NCBI GenBank assembly: GCA_910592205.1
Contig: CAJVPJ010000565.1
Span: 1-21,791 of the forward strand
Source of the DNA: Paraglomus occultum
Taxonomy: Eukaryota; Glomeromycota; Glomeromycetes; Paraglomerales; Paraglomeraceae
DNA length: 21,791 nucleotides
Direction: 5' to 3'
In this document: positions 6,919 through 16,183 of the stretch, piece after piece
How the letters are laid out: each line of letters begins with the position of its first letter
How positions within the stretch are numbered: position 1 is the first letter of the stretch
Notes under the pieces: generated by a model
What the model was told of the DNA's origin: nothing
The model's input: only the letters and a program-made list of their open reading frames with translations
Database searches by the model: none
Made by a program: the position numbers and the translations under genes

Positions 6919-8968
6919 ATGGAAAGTATTTTAGAGCAACAACGTAAAGCTCACGAAGAGATTGAGCGACTGGAACAAGCCATAGTAGATCAGTTTATGA
7001 GAGATCCGAAATCAGTACGTAACGAATAATCGTTTTCGACACGTCAAGACTTTTGGCACTTGTACTAACTTACGTCTGCTTAAAGCACAAAGAACGACTA
7101 ACAAGAGAGCATCGTGTAAGCGATTTTCTTGACAGGATCAGTTCTCGGAGTAAGTTTCTCTACGAACTTTACGATGATTCTGATGGGTAAGTTTGGTGAT
7201 AGTTTCATTGCCTGCTCTTTGTCGATATGCTGATATCTTTCATTTCACCTAGAGCCCGTAAAGCTGAAATAGATGCTTTGTCTGGTTCTTCAGAATTCAG
7301 TGAATTTTATGCGAGACTAAGAGCTATAAAAGATTATCACAGACGGTATCCTAACGAAACAGTCGAGCCGCTAGAATTGGAGTTTATAAATCAAGCCAAG
7401 CAGAGCAACGAGGATGATGACCTTGATAAACTGTTTTCTGGTGAAGAAGCCTTCGGTCGGTTCTTGGATCTTCATTCTCTTCATGAGAAGTATGTTAATT
7501 TGAAGGCAGTGAAGAAGTTGGATTATTTAAGTTATATAAGTGAATTTGATCATTTTTCTGAATATTCCAAAGAATACAAGAACGGCGAATATGTTGAGTA
7601 AGTTGAAGACTACTAACGGGTTGTTCGGAATACCTTTTCGTAGACTGCATATTGGTTGTATGATTTAATTGTTATATTCATTCCGTTTGTACCCGCGCCA
7701 CTTGCTTACAGGTATTTAAACGAGTTAAAGGCATACCTAGAAGGCTTCTTTGCCCGGGTAAAACCACTCTCTAATTTAGATGAAATACGCAAACAAACAG
7801 AAAATGAATTTAATGCTCGATGGCAACAAGGCAAATTCCCAGGATGGGAACGACGATTCGGTCAAGACGAGTTGACAAGTGATTTATTCTGCGTTGCTTG
7901 TACGTATTGATTTTTTTTTGTTTGAGTTTCTCTCTATTTAGCGTTAGCCATTTAGTGTCTGTCTACCGAGCGTCACAAGTAATCAATTACGTACTGTCTC
8001 TGCGTATGTTAATACCATAGGTCGGAGATCATATGCTAAGCGAACAGTGTATGACGCTCATTTGAAGAGTAAGAAGCATATAAAAGCAGCTAAAGCAATG
8101 ATGGAACAAGGTGTTGTTGAAATAGATAATGAAACGCGGGAGAAATTACGGAAACAAACTGAAGACGAAAAAGAGAATAAAGAAAGACTGACTGCATTTA
8201 CCGAAGCTCTAATACAAAAATATGCCGAGATACTTGGAACACAACGCGAAGATACTAAAGCCAATGTAGAGAGGAAACGAGCATTGACTGATAGAGAGCG
8301 CAGGGTGAGTTGGTACAATTACGCGCGCGTGCGAGTGAAGGGGTATGAAAAAGATCATTAATCGGATTAACTTTTTGCCTACTCGTAGATGGAATTGGAA
8401 GCTGAAGAAGTTGATGACGTTGAGAGTGAGAGCGAAGATGAAGACAAAATATACAATCCTCTTAAGTTACCGCTTGGATGGGATGGAAAGCCGATTCCAT
8501 ATTGGCTATATAAATTACATGGATTAGGCGTAGAGTATCCGTGTGAAATATGTGGGAACTACGTTTACATGGGACGAAAAGCATTCGATCGACATTTTCA
8601 AGTGAGTACAAGGTATCTATGCAATCTTCGTCTACGTTCAATGATAACCCCCTTAGTTTTATTTTTCAATCAGGAGTGGCGACATGCTCATGGAATGAGG
8701 TGTTTGGGTATTCCGAATACTCGACATTTCCACGAAATAACACTAATAGAAGACGCATACGCATGTAAGTGATGATTGAAATTAGTATTACTGCTAACAC
8801 TATTCGTATCAACTAATATTCTATTCAATCGCAGTATGGGAGAAACTGAAGAGCACAAATAAAATGGACGAATTTAAAGCCGATACAATGGAGGAATTTG
8901 AAGACGAAGAAGGAAACGTATTTAACAAGAAGACCTACGATGATTTAAAGAGACAAGGCTTGATTTAA
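6919..8968 (+). CDS. SF3A3: Splicing factor 3A subunit 3 (SF3a60/SAP61/Prp9), 8 exons
   Basis: This is a nuclear U2 snRNP component: the SF3a complex helps fix U2 at the branch point. Exons: 6919-7014, 7086-7186, 7253-7597, 7712-7899, 8021-8304, 8389-8601, 8674-8764, 8835-8968. The seven introns are 66-121 nt with GT-AG ends, and all phases agree, giving 483 residues (the human protein is about 501). Landmarks in order: family-typical start [33 protein letters not shown].; a zinc finger C241-x2-C244-x12-H257-x5-H263 ([20 protein letters not shown]); an acidic linker; [20 protein letters not shown]; a second finger C390-x2-C393-x13-H407-x5-H413; [16 protein letters not shown]; and the terminal [20 protein letters not shown]. 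These are near-diagnostic for SF3a60. The first finger resembles that of yeast Prp9-type proteins; I recall only the C-terminal finger in the human protein. A poly(A) signal lies at 8974. Confidence 0.96.
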
Positions 8969-8973
8969 CTAAT

Positions 8974-8979
8974 AATAAA
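8974..8979 (+). terminator. Polyadenylation signal of the SF3a60 gene
   Basis: AATAAA begins 6 nt after the stop codon. This is unusually close, but it is the only such signal in the next 100 nt apart from AATAAA within 9140-9150. Confidence 0.4.
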
Positions 8980-9803
8980 CATACATTTAATGTATATTAC
9001 TGTATAAGAATGAGAGAGGTCAATACTGCTATCGAAGGACTTAATCTATGGGGGAATGAGAGGTGCAATTGGGGCAAGCTATTCGATTCACATTCCGAAG
9101 GTTGTAGCAATATTCGTACTAGAATTTGCTACGTGAGGAAATAATAAATACACTGACTGATCACGTAGAGACATGAGCAAGATGAATACTGGTACCCTGA
9201 CCGCAGACTATAAACGTTTAATGTACCCTCAATCCTGCCTTTGCTTTGGGCTTGTAAGTACAACTCTAGATATCTAATAACGTCCAAACATTATTAAACG
9301 TCTTCTTCACTCGGCCACTGCAAGATACACTCGATTACAATGAATGGAATGCAAGGACATTTTCATTAGCACATAAGATTCTGATATGTATATTGTTACG
9401 TGTATACAGTATATTTAATGGGAAGCCGACAATCATCTCACCGACAAATATTCACCGAAATTAGATGGCGAACCCTATTTAGCTATGCCATAAATTTATG
9501 CTTGCAGTAATAAGTTCTAGAAATGCATTCAACGACAGGCGGTGTCAATTATCATGACATTAAGTTTTTTGAGACCGGAGGGTTCTCCTCAAATGTCAAT
9601 GATGCTTCATGATTTATTTTGCAATATGGTGCTATAAAAGGATTTGGCGGACGCAATCGCAAATTGTAAAGTATCACATTCTGTATACGAACAGTTACGA
9701 TGAGCCAAAAAACTTCTTCGAAGATTCTTTGGACCACTATGTTGTTGCTAGTTTTATAGTGCGAGCTTGCAGAGACGGTTATGCACTCACTCAATTCTGA
9801 GAC
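8980..9803. other. Intergenic with doubtful tiny reading frames
   Basis: There is no confident gene. A 44-codon frame starts at ATG 9010 (MREVNTAIEGLNLWGNERC...) and stops at 9142. A second candidate has ATG 9173, a GTAAGT donor at 9254 and an acceptor ending at 9324, and would give a 41-residue two-exon product ending at 9369. A lone fragment of the foldback-repeat motif lies at 9424-9460. The overlapping 60-80 codon frames at 9552-9800 on both strands have no recognisable content. Confidence 0.3.
9424..9460 (+). repeat. Solo fragment of the ACCGACAA foldback repeat
   Basis: GCCGACAATCATCTCACCGACAAATATTCACCGAAAT-type sequence repeats the unit found in the arms of the hairpin at 286-541, without an inverted partner nearby. 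It indicates that the repeat family is dispersed. Confidence 0.45.
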
Positions 9804-9833
9804 ATATATAGAACCCCTACAGCCTGCTTGTCC
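9804..9833 (+). promoter_or_regulatory. TATA and CCAAT motifs before kinase-TPR gene A
   Basis: TATATA at 9804-9809 lies 116 nt before the ATG at 9920, and a CCAAT core lies at about 9832. The paralogous gene has a TATATA box at a similar distance, which supports a real core promoter. Confidence 0.4.
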
Positions 9834-9919
9834 AATAACGTCGTGTATTACATCTTACAAAGTATGCTACATATTACCATTGAGCCGTCTTTCTTAGTTT
9901 ATTACATCCACTACTAACA

Positions 9920-11677
9920 ATGTCCCAACGCACCAGAGATTCTTACAAAGAATGGTTTGAAAAGAGCCTTCAAGAAGGTGACATCCATTGCTGTACAGGA
10001 AGTGATATCGAACTAGACCCTCTCCAGATTGGACATGGAGCATACGGAGTGGTTTATAAAGCGACGATAAAAGAGGAAAGTCGTTTTGGAAACATTGTCA
10101 AGACAGTCTTGGGCAAGAAACACAACATCCCTGGCATTAATGTCGCGGTGAAGACATTGTTTCCTAATGAAAACAGTAACTGTGAAGAAGATTGGCGTCG
10201 ACGTTTTGTCAAAGAGGTTGCTATTAATTACCAGTCGTTATGCTGTCACATTCATATTATGCATCGACTAATTTGATGGAACATTGTATGTTAGCTAAAA
10301 CTTCACATGCTTGTGAACAGTCACCCCAACATAATTCGGTTTATCGGTCTATATAACGGTATGTTGTAATTGGCAGTTTCGTTGATTGACACGGCACGGA
10401 TATTTACTTTCCCACGTTCTTAACACCTATAGATAAATATGACAACTATCATATGATTTTTGAACTAGCCGATGGCGGAACTTTGCGTCAGCACTTGGCG
10501 AAACACTTCAATGGTTTAACTTGGAAGGACAAACACAAGTTAGCTCTAGGAATTACCAATGGATTGAGACATTTACATGCGCATGATATTGTTCACAAAG
10601 ATTTGGTATTTGTCACGTTTGTTCAGAGTGCTTGCATACAGTCTGTTTGGGTTATTTACAAATATTTGTTTTATCCAGTCTTCTTACAATATTCTTATTC
10701 AATCGGGGGTCGCAAAGATAACCGACTTCGGTTTATCAAGTGTCTTGAAACAAATAATGACAACATCACATGGCGATGGCACGCCTGCGTACAAGGATCC
10801 TATGTCGTTTCAGGACGAGTCATATAGACGCCGGGAGAAATCCGATATCTTTAGCCTCGGAGTGATACTTTGGGAAATTTCTAGCGGAAAAATTCCGTGT
10901 GAAGGCCGTATTGAAAGTGTTAGAATTATCTTGTATAGACGCCATGGCTCTCGCGATCCCCCATTTCCTGGAACGCCTGAGGCATATGTTAAATTGTATT
11001 CAGAATGTTGGGACGATGACCCTGATAAGCGGCCTTTGTGTGAGGACGTATATGAGAGATTGAAGTATTGTGATGCATTATATGATTACAATGCTTCTAC
11101 GTCATTTGACAGTGACTCAGTGACATTAAGAAATAGTGAAACTACTTCTTCAAGCATAAATCAACATGCCAATTCCCTAAATGATTTCAAAAAATCATTG
11201 GAAGTCAAACCACACAGTACTTTTGCATTGGAAAATAGAGAAGCTGTCCATTCAGGTATAAAACAGTATGACAATGCTTTAAATGATTTGGACAAATTAT
11301 TGGAAATTGAACCAAATAATGCCATTGCATTGGGAAATAGAGAAGCTGTCCATTCAGGTATAAAACAGTATGACAATGCTTTGAATGATTTGAACAAATT
11401 ATTGGAAATTGAACCAAATAATGCCATTGCATTGACAAATAGAGGAGCTGTCTATCTAAATCTAAAACAGTATGACAATGCTTTGAATGATTTGAACAAA
11501 TCATTGGACATTGAACCAAATAATGCCATTGCATTGAGTGATAGAGGAGCTGTCTATCTAAATCTAAAACAGTATGAAAATGCTTTAAATGATTTGAACA
11601 AATCATTGGAAATTGAACCAAATGATGCTATTACATTGGGAAATAGAGGACTTGTCTATCTACATCTAAAACAGTAG
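9920..11677 (+). CDS. TKL-type protein kinase with C-terminal TPR repeats (copy A)
   Basis: Exons 9920-10236, 10321-10358, 10433-10605 and 10679-11677 give 508 residues. The intron phases 2, 1 and 0 match those of the paralog at 18119. Kinase residues: glycine loop IGHGAYGVV (37-45), Lys78 in VAVK, Glu99 in VKEV, HPNIIRFIGLY (107-117), catalytic HKD with Asp175, Asn180, and DFG at 192-194. All are present, so it should be active on Ser/Thr (inference). The third intron cuts just after HKDL of the catalytic loop. From residue 325 there are five 34-residue TPR units, the first degenerate, and a sixth cut off after LKQ by TAG at 11675. The first intron's donor is GTTATG. Its acceptor seems to have moved 12 nt downstream, because the AG used in the paralog (CACAG) reads CACAT here; the product loses about three to four residues before HPN. 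The partner or pathway is unknown. TPRs imply protein binding. Copy-number variation of the 102-bp units is likely. Confidence 0.85.
11123..11674 (+). repeat. Tandem 102-bp TPR-coding repeats, copy A
   Basis: Units lie at 11123-11224 (degenerate), 11225-11326, 11327-11428, 11429-11530, 11531-11632 and 11633-11674 (partial). Units two and three differ at only 3 of 102 positions, and units four and five at about 8. Each codes for 34 residues of the pattern AL..R.AV...LKQYDNALNDL.K.LEIEPNNAI. Recent tandem duplication is evident. Confidence 0.9.
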
Positions 11678-11737
11678 TAGTAGGCAATGCATTATATTTC
11701 ATGTTCTTTATTAGGCGCAACTAAGGTGGACCTCTAA

Positions 11738-11779
11738 AGCTGTTATAGACAATGCATTAAAATGATTTGAACGAATCAG
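11738..11779 (+). pseudogene. Decayed TPR unit downstream of copy A
   Basis: The sequence GCTGT.ATAGACAATGCATTAAAATGATTTGAACGAATCA follows the TPR unit (GCTGTCTATCTA...GACAATGCATTAAATGATTTGAACAAATCA) with small indels, including one extra A. It lies about 60 nt beyond the stop codon of copy A. The stop itself (CAGTAGTAGTAGG instead of CAGTATGAC) is followed by CAATGCATTA, also TPR-like. The array was once longer. Confidence 0.65.
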
Positions 11780-11843
11780 AATATCACACAGCTAAATAGA
11801 ATTAGTCAGTACTTTATTATTTTACAATAGTTTTTCATATTCT

Positions 11844-11849
11844 AATAAA
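11844..11849 (+). terminator. Polyadenylation signal after copy A
   Basis: AATAAA lies about 167 nt after the stop codon of kinase-TPR gene A, beyond the decayed TPR unit. This suggests that the 3' UTR contains former coding sequence. Confidence 0.4.
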
Positions 11850-11913
11850 AACCGCATTTAAATATAAATTTATTCTGTTATTCACCGGTAATAAAGACGC
11901 GTCGTTGACAAAG

Positions 11914-12473
11914 TGTTAAAACTTTCTCCCGTTGTCATGGATAAGCTCTAACGGTGACGTATTCCTCCGAGATTTCCGCTCAGTTACACGAATCTTCGGT
12001 TCTGCGGCCAATAATCTACAGTCCTGCGGCACCAAGTAATACGAGCCCCGAAATGTTACGCAAAGGTTCAAAACCGCACCATATCAGGCTAACAGACGCT
12101 GAGTAAAATTGGAACATTATTAATTAGCGACACTTTCCCAATATGTACCGAATTTGAACCTTTTCTGTTAGACAAGAACAGTTATTTAAGCGCGCCGTTT
12201 TCCTTCATCATTCATCATCTTACATTCGATCTTCGGACATTTAGATTATCTTCAGCTATTAGATTGTCCACGTAATACTTTATTATTCGAATATACAAAC
12301 GGTCCTATAGAATACTTCTTGTATTCTAATAAAACTCTGACTGGTGATTTGATCATACGTTGTCAGTTAAAATCCTGTGGTTCTATTGAATTCAACCAGA
12401 TTCTGAGAGTAGCGAAACCGCAATCCGGACTCTCAGCTGCGACTTAATCTTGCCCCTAGGTTCGCAAGTAACA
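11914..12473 (+). mobile_element. Solo LTR-like element, probably Ty3/gypsy-type
   Basis: The element starts TGTTA (11914-11918) and ends TAACA (12469-12473), which are 5-bp inverted TG...CA ends, with a span of 560 bp. Inside in correct order are a TATTTAAG box (12183-12190), a C/T-rich initiator-like stretch (TTTTCCTTCATCATTCATC), a small hairpin AGAATAC/GTATTCT (12309-12327) and AATAAA directly after it (12328-12333). The remainder would be U5. There is no ATG between the TATA box and AATAAA. No second LTR or internal polyprotein was seen within the window, and the flanking pentamers (CAAAG, TCGGT) are not a target-site duplication. It is therefore a solo LTR with a lost duplication, or an end of a rearranged copy. 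The U5-like part also resembles gypsy LTRs from memory, which is weak evidence. Confidence 0.5.
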
Positions 12474-15040
12474 TCGGTTTTGCAGGATATTTATTTAATT
12501 GTCTACAAACGCGTTAATTTAGAAAACCTTTCCAAACGATAGATTTCCGAAATTAATCCCATCGGATCATAATCGCTGATTATACTCGAGGTTAAATAGA
12601 TATTAATATCAACGGATTAACGTATACGATACGAACTATTCGTAAGTATTCAAATCCTGTTAAAAGGTCACTAACTGTTTTAGAAGAATTAGCATTAGTA
12701 GGCGTTGCCGATTGCCGCCGCTGGAAGACGCTAAATCTCAAGGAGGTTACACGATCGCTCTCCCACGTGTGACGTCACGACACCGTCATCGACGATTAGG
12801 ATTGAATTGCCACCGCTTCTGTGTGGATTCATAAAGACAATCGGTAACACCATTATAAAAGTATTTTATTGACATTACGATATTAACGCTACTAGCCATA
12901 ATGTATGGAACGATGTATCTATTAACATTGACAATTATGAGGTGGCAGGTTAGGTTGCAAACGACAGCAGCTTTTGTTTTGCGACAACATCGAGCCGTTA
13001 AACAACTAGTCTTACAACTACGTCTAGTCTTGGTTAAATTGACCAAGCTTAAGGTGGTGCGCGACACAAATACTTGTCAATCAAGTTTGGACGAATCGTG
13101 TAAAATTAACAGATCTGCAATTCCGATTTACTACCATTTTTATTCCTATATAGAGGATTTGATTTAAAAACAAAATGATAGGACAGCATGTTATTGTGCA
13201 TTGTCTATTGCTTGATGAGTTATCAAGCAAGTTATGTATCCATTCGGACTGGACACAAATTTCGAATAAACATACAACAATCCTAATAAATTTTGATATC
13301 AAGATTATTAGTTAATTCTTTATATATTTTCCCAGCCGATAGACTTTTGATACAATCATCCGAAGTTAAATAATAGTCTGAAGCAACGTATCGTAATCGT
13401 AGATTTAAATGTCACTAATTGTCATCCAAGTTCAAAGCAAAATTAGCAAAGATTTTATTCAAAAAGCTAAATTTTAAGACCCGATATATTGACTCGAGGG
13501 TAGCTTTTTTACATAATTTTAAGACACTGACATGCGCACAACCTGATGCCACGCCTCTTCTAAATTTTGCGTGCGAAGTAATGCTTTTATCAATGTTGTC
13601 AACGACATAACATTCTTTAACCTTTGAGAAAGCCTTTTTATTTTAAAACTTGTCATAATATCGTTATTAAAACTGGTTTTCTGGTAATTTTACATTATAT
13701 TTGTCAGAAGGGTTAATAGGGTGCTTTTATTAGCTCGCTTTCCCATCCAGGTATAAGCTTGGGTAATGGGTTAAGAAATTGTGCGTGCTAATTCTATCTA
13801 TATTATAAATTTAAATTTCCGACGACCATTAATTTTGTTATATTACGGTTTTTTCAATCACGGATAGTAGCCAATCAAATTTTTCTAGTCCAAAACCATG
13901 CATTAAAGGAAAACAGTTTAGAAGTGTAATCCTTCATTAACAGTCGTGAGCAGTAAACAACCGAAAATCAAGAAAATAATTCGAATAGGCAAACGTTCAA
14001 TAAATTCGCCCTATTGTAGTAATTATATAATATTTTTATAATTATAGCACGAATACAAATTTAGTAACTGAAGAACAATCTTGAACCGTAAACTATGTTA
14101 TTTTTCACTTTTAGATCTCGCTTTGTATAATAAAAGCGTCAGGAGGTGCTTGACCAGATGCAAGTTCATTAATGTTCAAATCCGGTCATTCAGCTTCTAG
14201 TCAGCATCATAATTCATCGGATTGTCCTTCTTCGCACAAGTCTATAAATTGGACTAATCAATGTTACTGTAGGTTGATTCAAACAATTAATCCCAAAATT
14301 AAATACAAGCGACTACCTCAATTATATTCTTTACCATAGAGGTTTGTGACAATAGCAATAAACATAGGATTGTAGTCAATTGCGTTTCTTGAATCAAGCT
14401 CGAGAAATTACACAAATTACAATAATCGGTAACCCCTGAAGCCGCAGTTCCGGTCCGATAGATGTTTGTATTAATATTAACATTTCTGGTAACAAAAGTA
14501 TTATGTGCACGCTATCGTCATTTTGACGTAAGGCAACCCTACCACAATAGTAAGTGTTTGTTAGACTCCCGCTCATCATTAACCAATTTCAACGATTGTT
14601 TTCCCACACAAGTTGAAACGTTTTCAAATCGTCATTAGTAAGTGATTTACTGCGGATAATAGACTTGATAATGTACTGTTCAATCTGTGTAACGCTTGCA
14701 TTGGAAGTTACAGAATATTAAACCTGGATATTATGTCATTAAAAATGAGTAATAGTAAGCACTTATAAAATTAACGACAAAAAGGCGGAAGGCGGAATTT
14801 GCTACACATCTTTGGTTTTACATACGAGACCGCAGTATATTCAAAACAGTGAAGGTTTTTAGTTGTGTTGTGAACGAGACGGTTATTGCTTGTCCTTCTG
14901 TTTTGGGTTGAGTCTGCCCGTTAATCAATATTTCCATTAGTGCACTACATTCAGAGGAGTCGGTTCTCCGTATTTTATGTGACTAAACTAGGTCATTAGG
15001 GGGGACACACGTTATTTATATTTCCAATTAGGCCCAGCCG
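12474..15040. other. Long intergenic region without a supported gene
   Basis: There are no frames with recognisable content. A GC-richer patch near 12700-12800 contains an E-box/CRE-like cluster. Short frames at 12786-13302 on both strands overlap each other and are not convincing. A 9-nt inverted pair AAAAAGCTA/TAGCTTTTT lies at 13461-13509. No tRNA was found: GTTCAAATCC at about 14174 has no matching A box or acceptor stem. Confidence 0.35.
12764..12777. promoter_or_regulatory. E-box plus CRE palindrome cluster
   Basis: CACGTG (12764-12769) is directly followed by the perfect CRE-type palindrome TGACGTCA (12770-12777). Known families binding such sites are bHLH and bZIP factors. No transcription unit starting nearby could be identified, so a regulatory role is conjecture. 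Confidence 0.35.
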
Positions 15041-15046
15041 TACGAA

Positions 15047-15054
15047 TATTTAAG
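15047..15054 (+). promoter_or_regulatory. TATA-like box before the hydrolase gene
   Basis: TATTTAAG lies 41 nt before the ATG at 15088, with a CCAATTA motif about 20 nt further upstream. The short distance would give a brief 5' UTR. Confidence 0.35.
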
Positions 15055-15087
15055 GCTCAGGCATAATTTTATGTGAAATAATTAAAA

Positions 15088-16053
15088 ATGGAGAATCCTT
15101 GGGTACTGCTTAACAAAGACATTTCCTGGGTCTTTTTGACACATTTTTACGATGTTGTTGTTGAATTCATACTGCGCAACAGCATACTCGCTATACGCTT
15201 CGACAGATTGCCAGACGATAACGAACCAACAAGCGAACTTGACCTTTTTTATGGCAAAAATTGGCTTAGTGCATTATATCAGGCTATGATAACTATTATG
15301 ACAATTCCAATTTTTATATTTTACCCGCTTCTGATGTTGAACGCTTTGGACAGAAACGTCACTCGTCCAGCTTCACCAGCATTAAACTCATACCCAGACG
15401 AGAAATGGTTTTTCATCAACGGTGTGGTTGTAGATAAAGGATGGTTGGACGAGAACTGCAAGTATCTGGAGAAACGTTTTGGTAGAGGAGTTACAGGCAT
15501 TTTAAATAAGTCTTATGGTGTTATATGGGATTTAATAGAATCCATTCTCCAGAGGTGCTTCAGTGTCCAAACCATATCAGTACACTGGGCAGCGTATAAT
15601 ATTCTTCAAGCGCTTAGAGACAAGAATTGTGCAACGGTTCGACTAATTGCACATTCACAAGGCGCTATCATAGCGAATTTGGCCATTCAAAAAATATATA
15701 TCGAACTGAGTCGCACGGGAAAGCAAGACGATCTCAAGAAACTCGAAGTATATACGTTTGCTAGTGCGTCTCGAGAGTTCTTGAACCCTGGTAACCTCAT
15801 TCATTGCATCGAACATTATGCAAATAGACAAGATCCGATTGCCAAATTTGGTGTTCTGAGCCAACTCAATAATGATCGTTTTCAAGGTGAAATTTTTGTC
15901 AACAGCTATAGAAATCAAGGCAAGGGACATTTGTTTAACGCGTTCTATAGTCTTGATAAGATCGACTACACTCATGTGAGAAACAACGAGGAGGCTATCC
16001 CTGTGTTGCTTCAATTACCTGGACGTGTAGACAATTTGCCGATACAAATATGA
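15088..16053 (+). CDS. Alpha/beta-hydrolase (lipase-like) with a membrane segment
   Basis: This is a 321-residue, intronless protein with its start at ATG in the context TTAAAAATGG. Residues about 58-87 (YQAMITIMTIPIFIFYPLLM within) form one strongly hydrophobic, membrane-compatible stretch. The hydrolase core follows: EKWFFINGVVVDKGWLDENC (105-124), which fits an early strand with an oxyanion loop; VRLIAHSQGAIIANLAI (184-200) with nucleophile Ser190 in AHSQG instead of GxSxG; a late acidic residue Asp249 in NRQDPIAKFG; and His281 in GKGHLFNAFY. Ser190-Asp249-His281 give a plausible complete triad in the normal order. The likely activity is ester or lipid hydrolysis, perhaps at a membrane. 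The substrate is unknown. It resembles, from memory, uncharacterised fungal hydrolases with the 'FFINGV..D..W...NC..L...FGR.V.GI.N.SYG' block. It stands alone between two kinase-TPR copies. Poly(A) signal at 16178. Confidence 0.8.
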   Translation: MENPWVLLNKDISWVFLTHFYDVVVEFILRNSILAIRFDRLPDDNEPTSELDLFYGKNWLSALYQAMITIMTIPIFIFYPLLMLNALDRNVTRPASPALNSYPDEKWFFINGVVVDKGWLDENCKYLEKRFGRGVTGILNKSYGVIWDLIESILQRCFSVQTISVHWAAYNILQALRDKNCATVRLIAHSQGAIIANLAIQKIYIELSRTGKQDDLKKLEVYTFASASREFLNPGNLIHCIEHYANRQDPIAKFGVLSQLNNDRFQGEIFVNSYRNQGKGHLFNAFYSLDKIDYTHVRNNEEAIPVLLQLPGRVDNLPIQI

Positions 16054-16177
16054 AAATTTGATCTTATTAGCACAATTCTGTTCATGTACCCCAGTAGTTT
16101 GTATAGTAGTTATCCAAATATTATTTAAATGTCAGACTTAGACTGTATTAACTAATTATAATAGCTAAAGTTGTTGC

Positions 16178-16183
16178 AATAAA
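16178..16183 (+). terminator. Polyadenylation signal of the hydrolase gene
   Basis: AATAAA lies 125 nt after the stop codon at 16051-16053 and is followed by a T-rich run. Confidence 0.45.

Noticed and set aside
7112-7134. Internal GTAAGC...GACAG in exon 2 of the SF3a60 gene as an intron
   Set aside because: It is only about 20 nt, and removing it would break a frame that is otherwise conserved-looking.
10577-10678. N-terminal extension of the last kinase frame in copy A
   Set aside because: It reads through intron 3; the paralog has the same GT and AG boundaries and in-frame stops in the intron.
11161-11621. Two antisense frames over the TPR array, repetitive
   Set aside because: They are the complement of the 102-bp repeats, which keep all frames open.
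12786-13302. Opposing frames of 73-93 codons
   Set aside because: They overlap on both strands, have no domain and no promoter or splice support, and the composition is not distinctive.
14150-14200. tRNA B-box-like GTTCAAATCC
   Set aside because: No A box, anticodon arm or acceptor stem could be paired around it.
15655-16014. Minus-strand 119-codon frame
   Set aside because: It lies fully inside the hydrolase gene, which has a catalytic triad and matching motifs on the plus strand.
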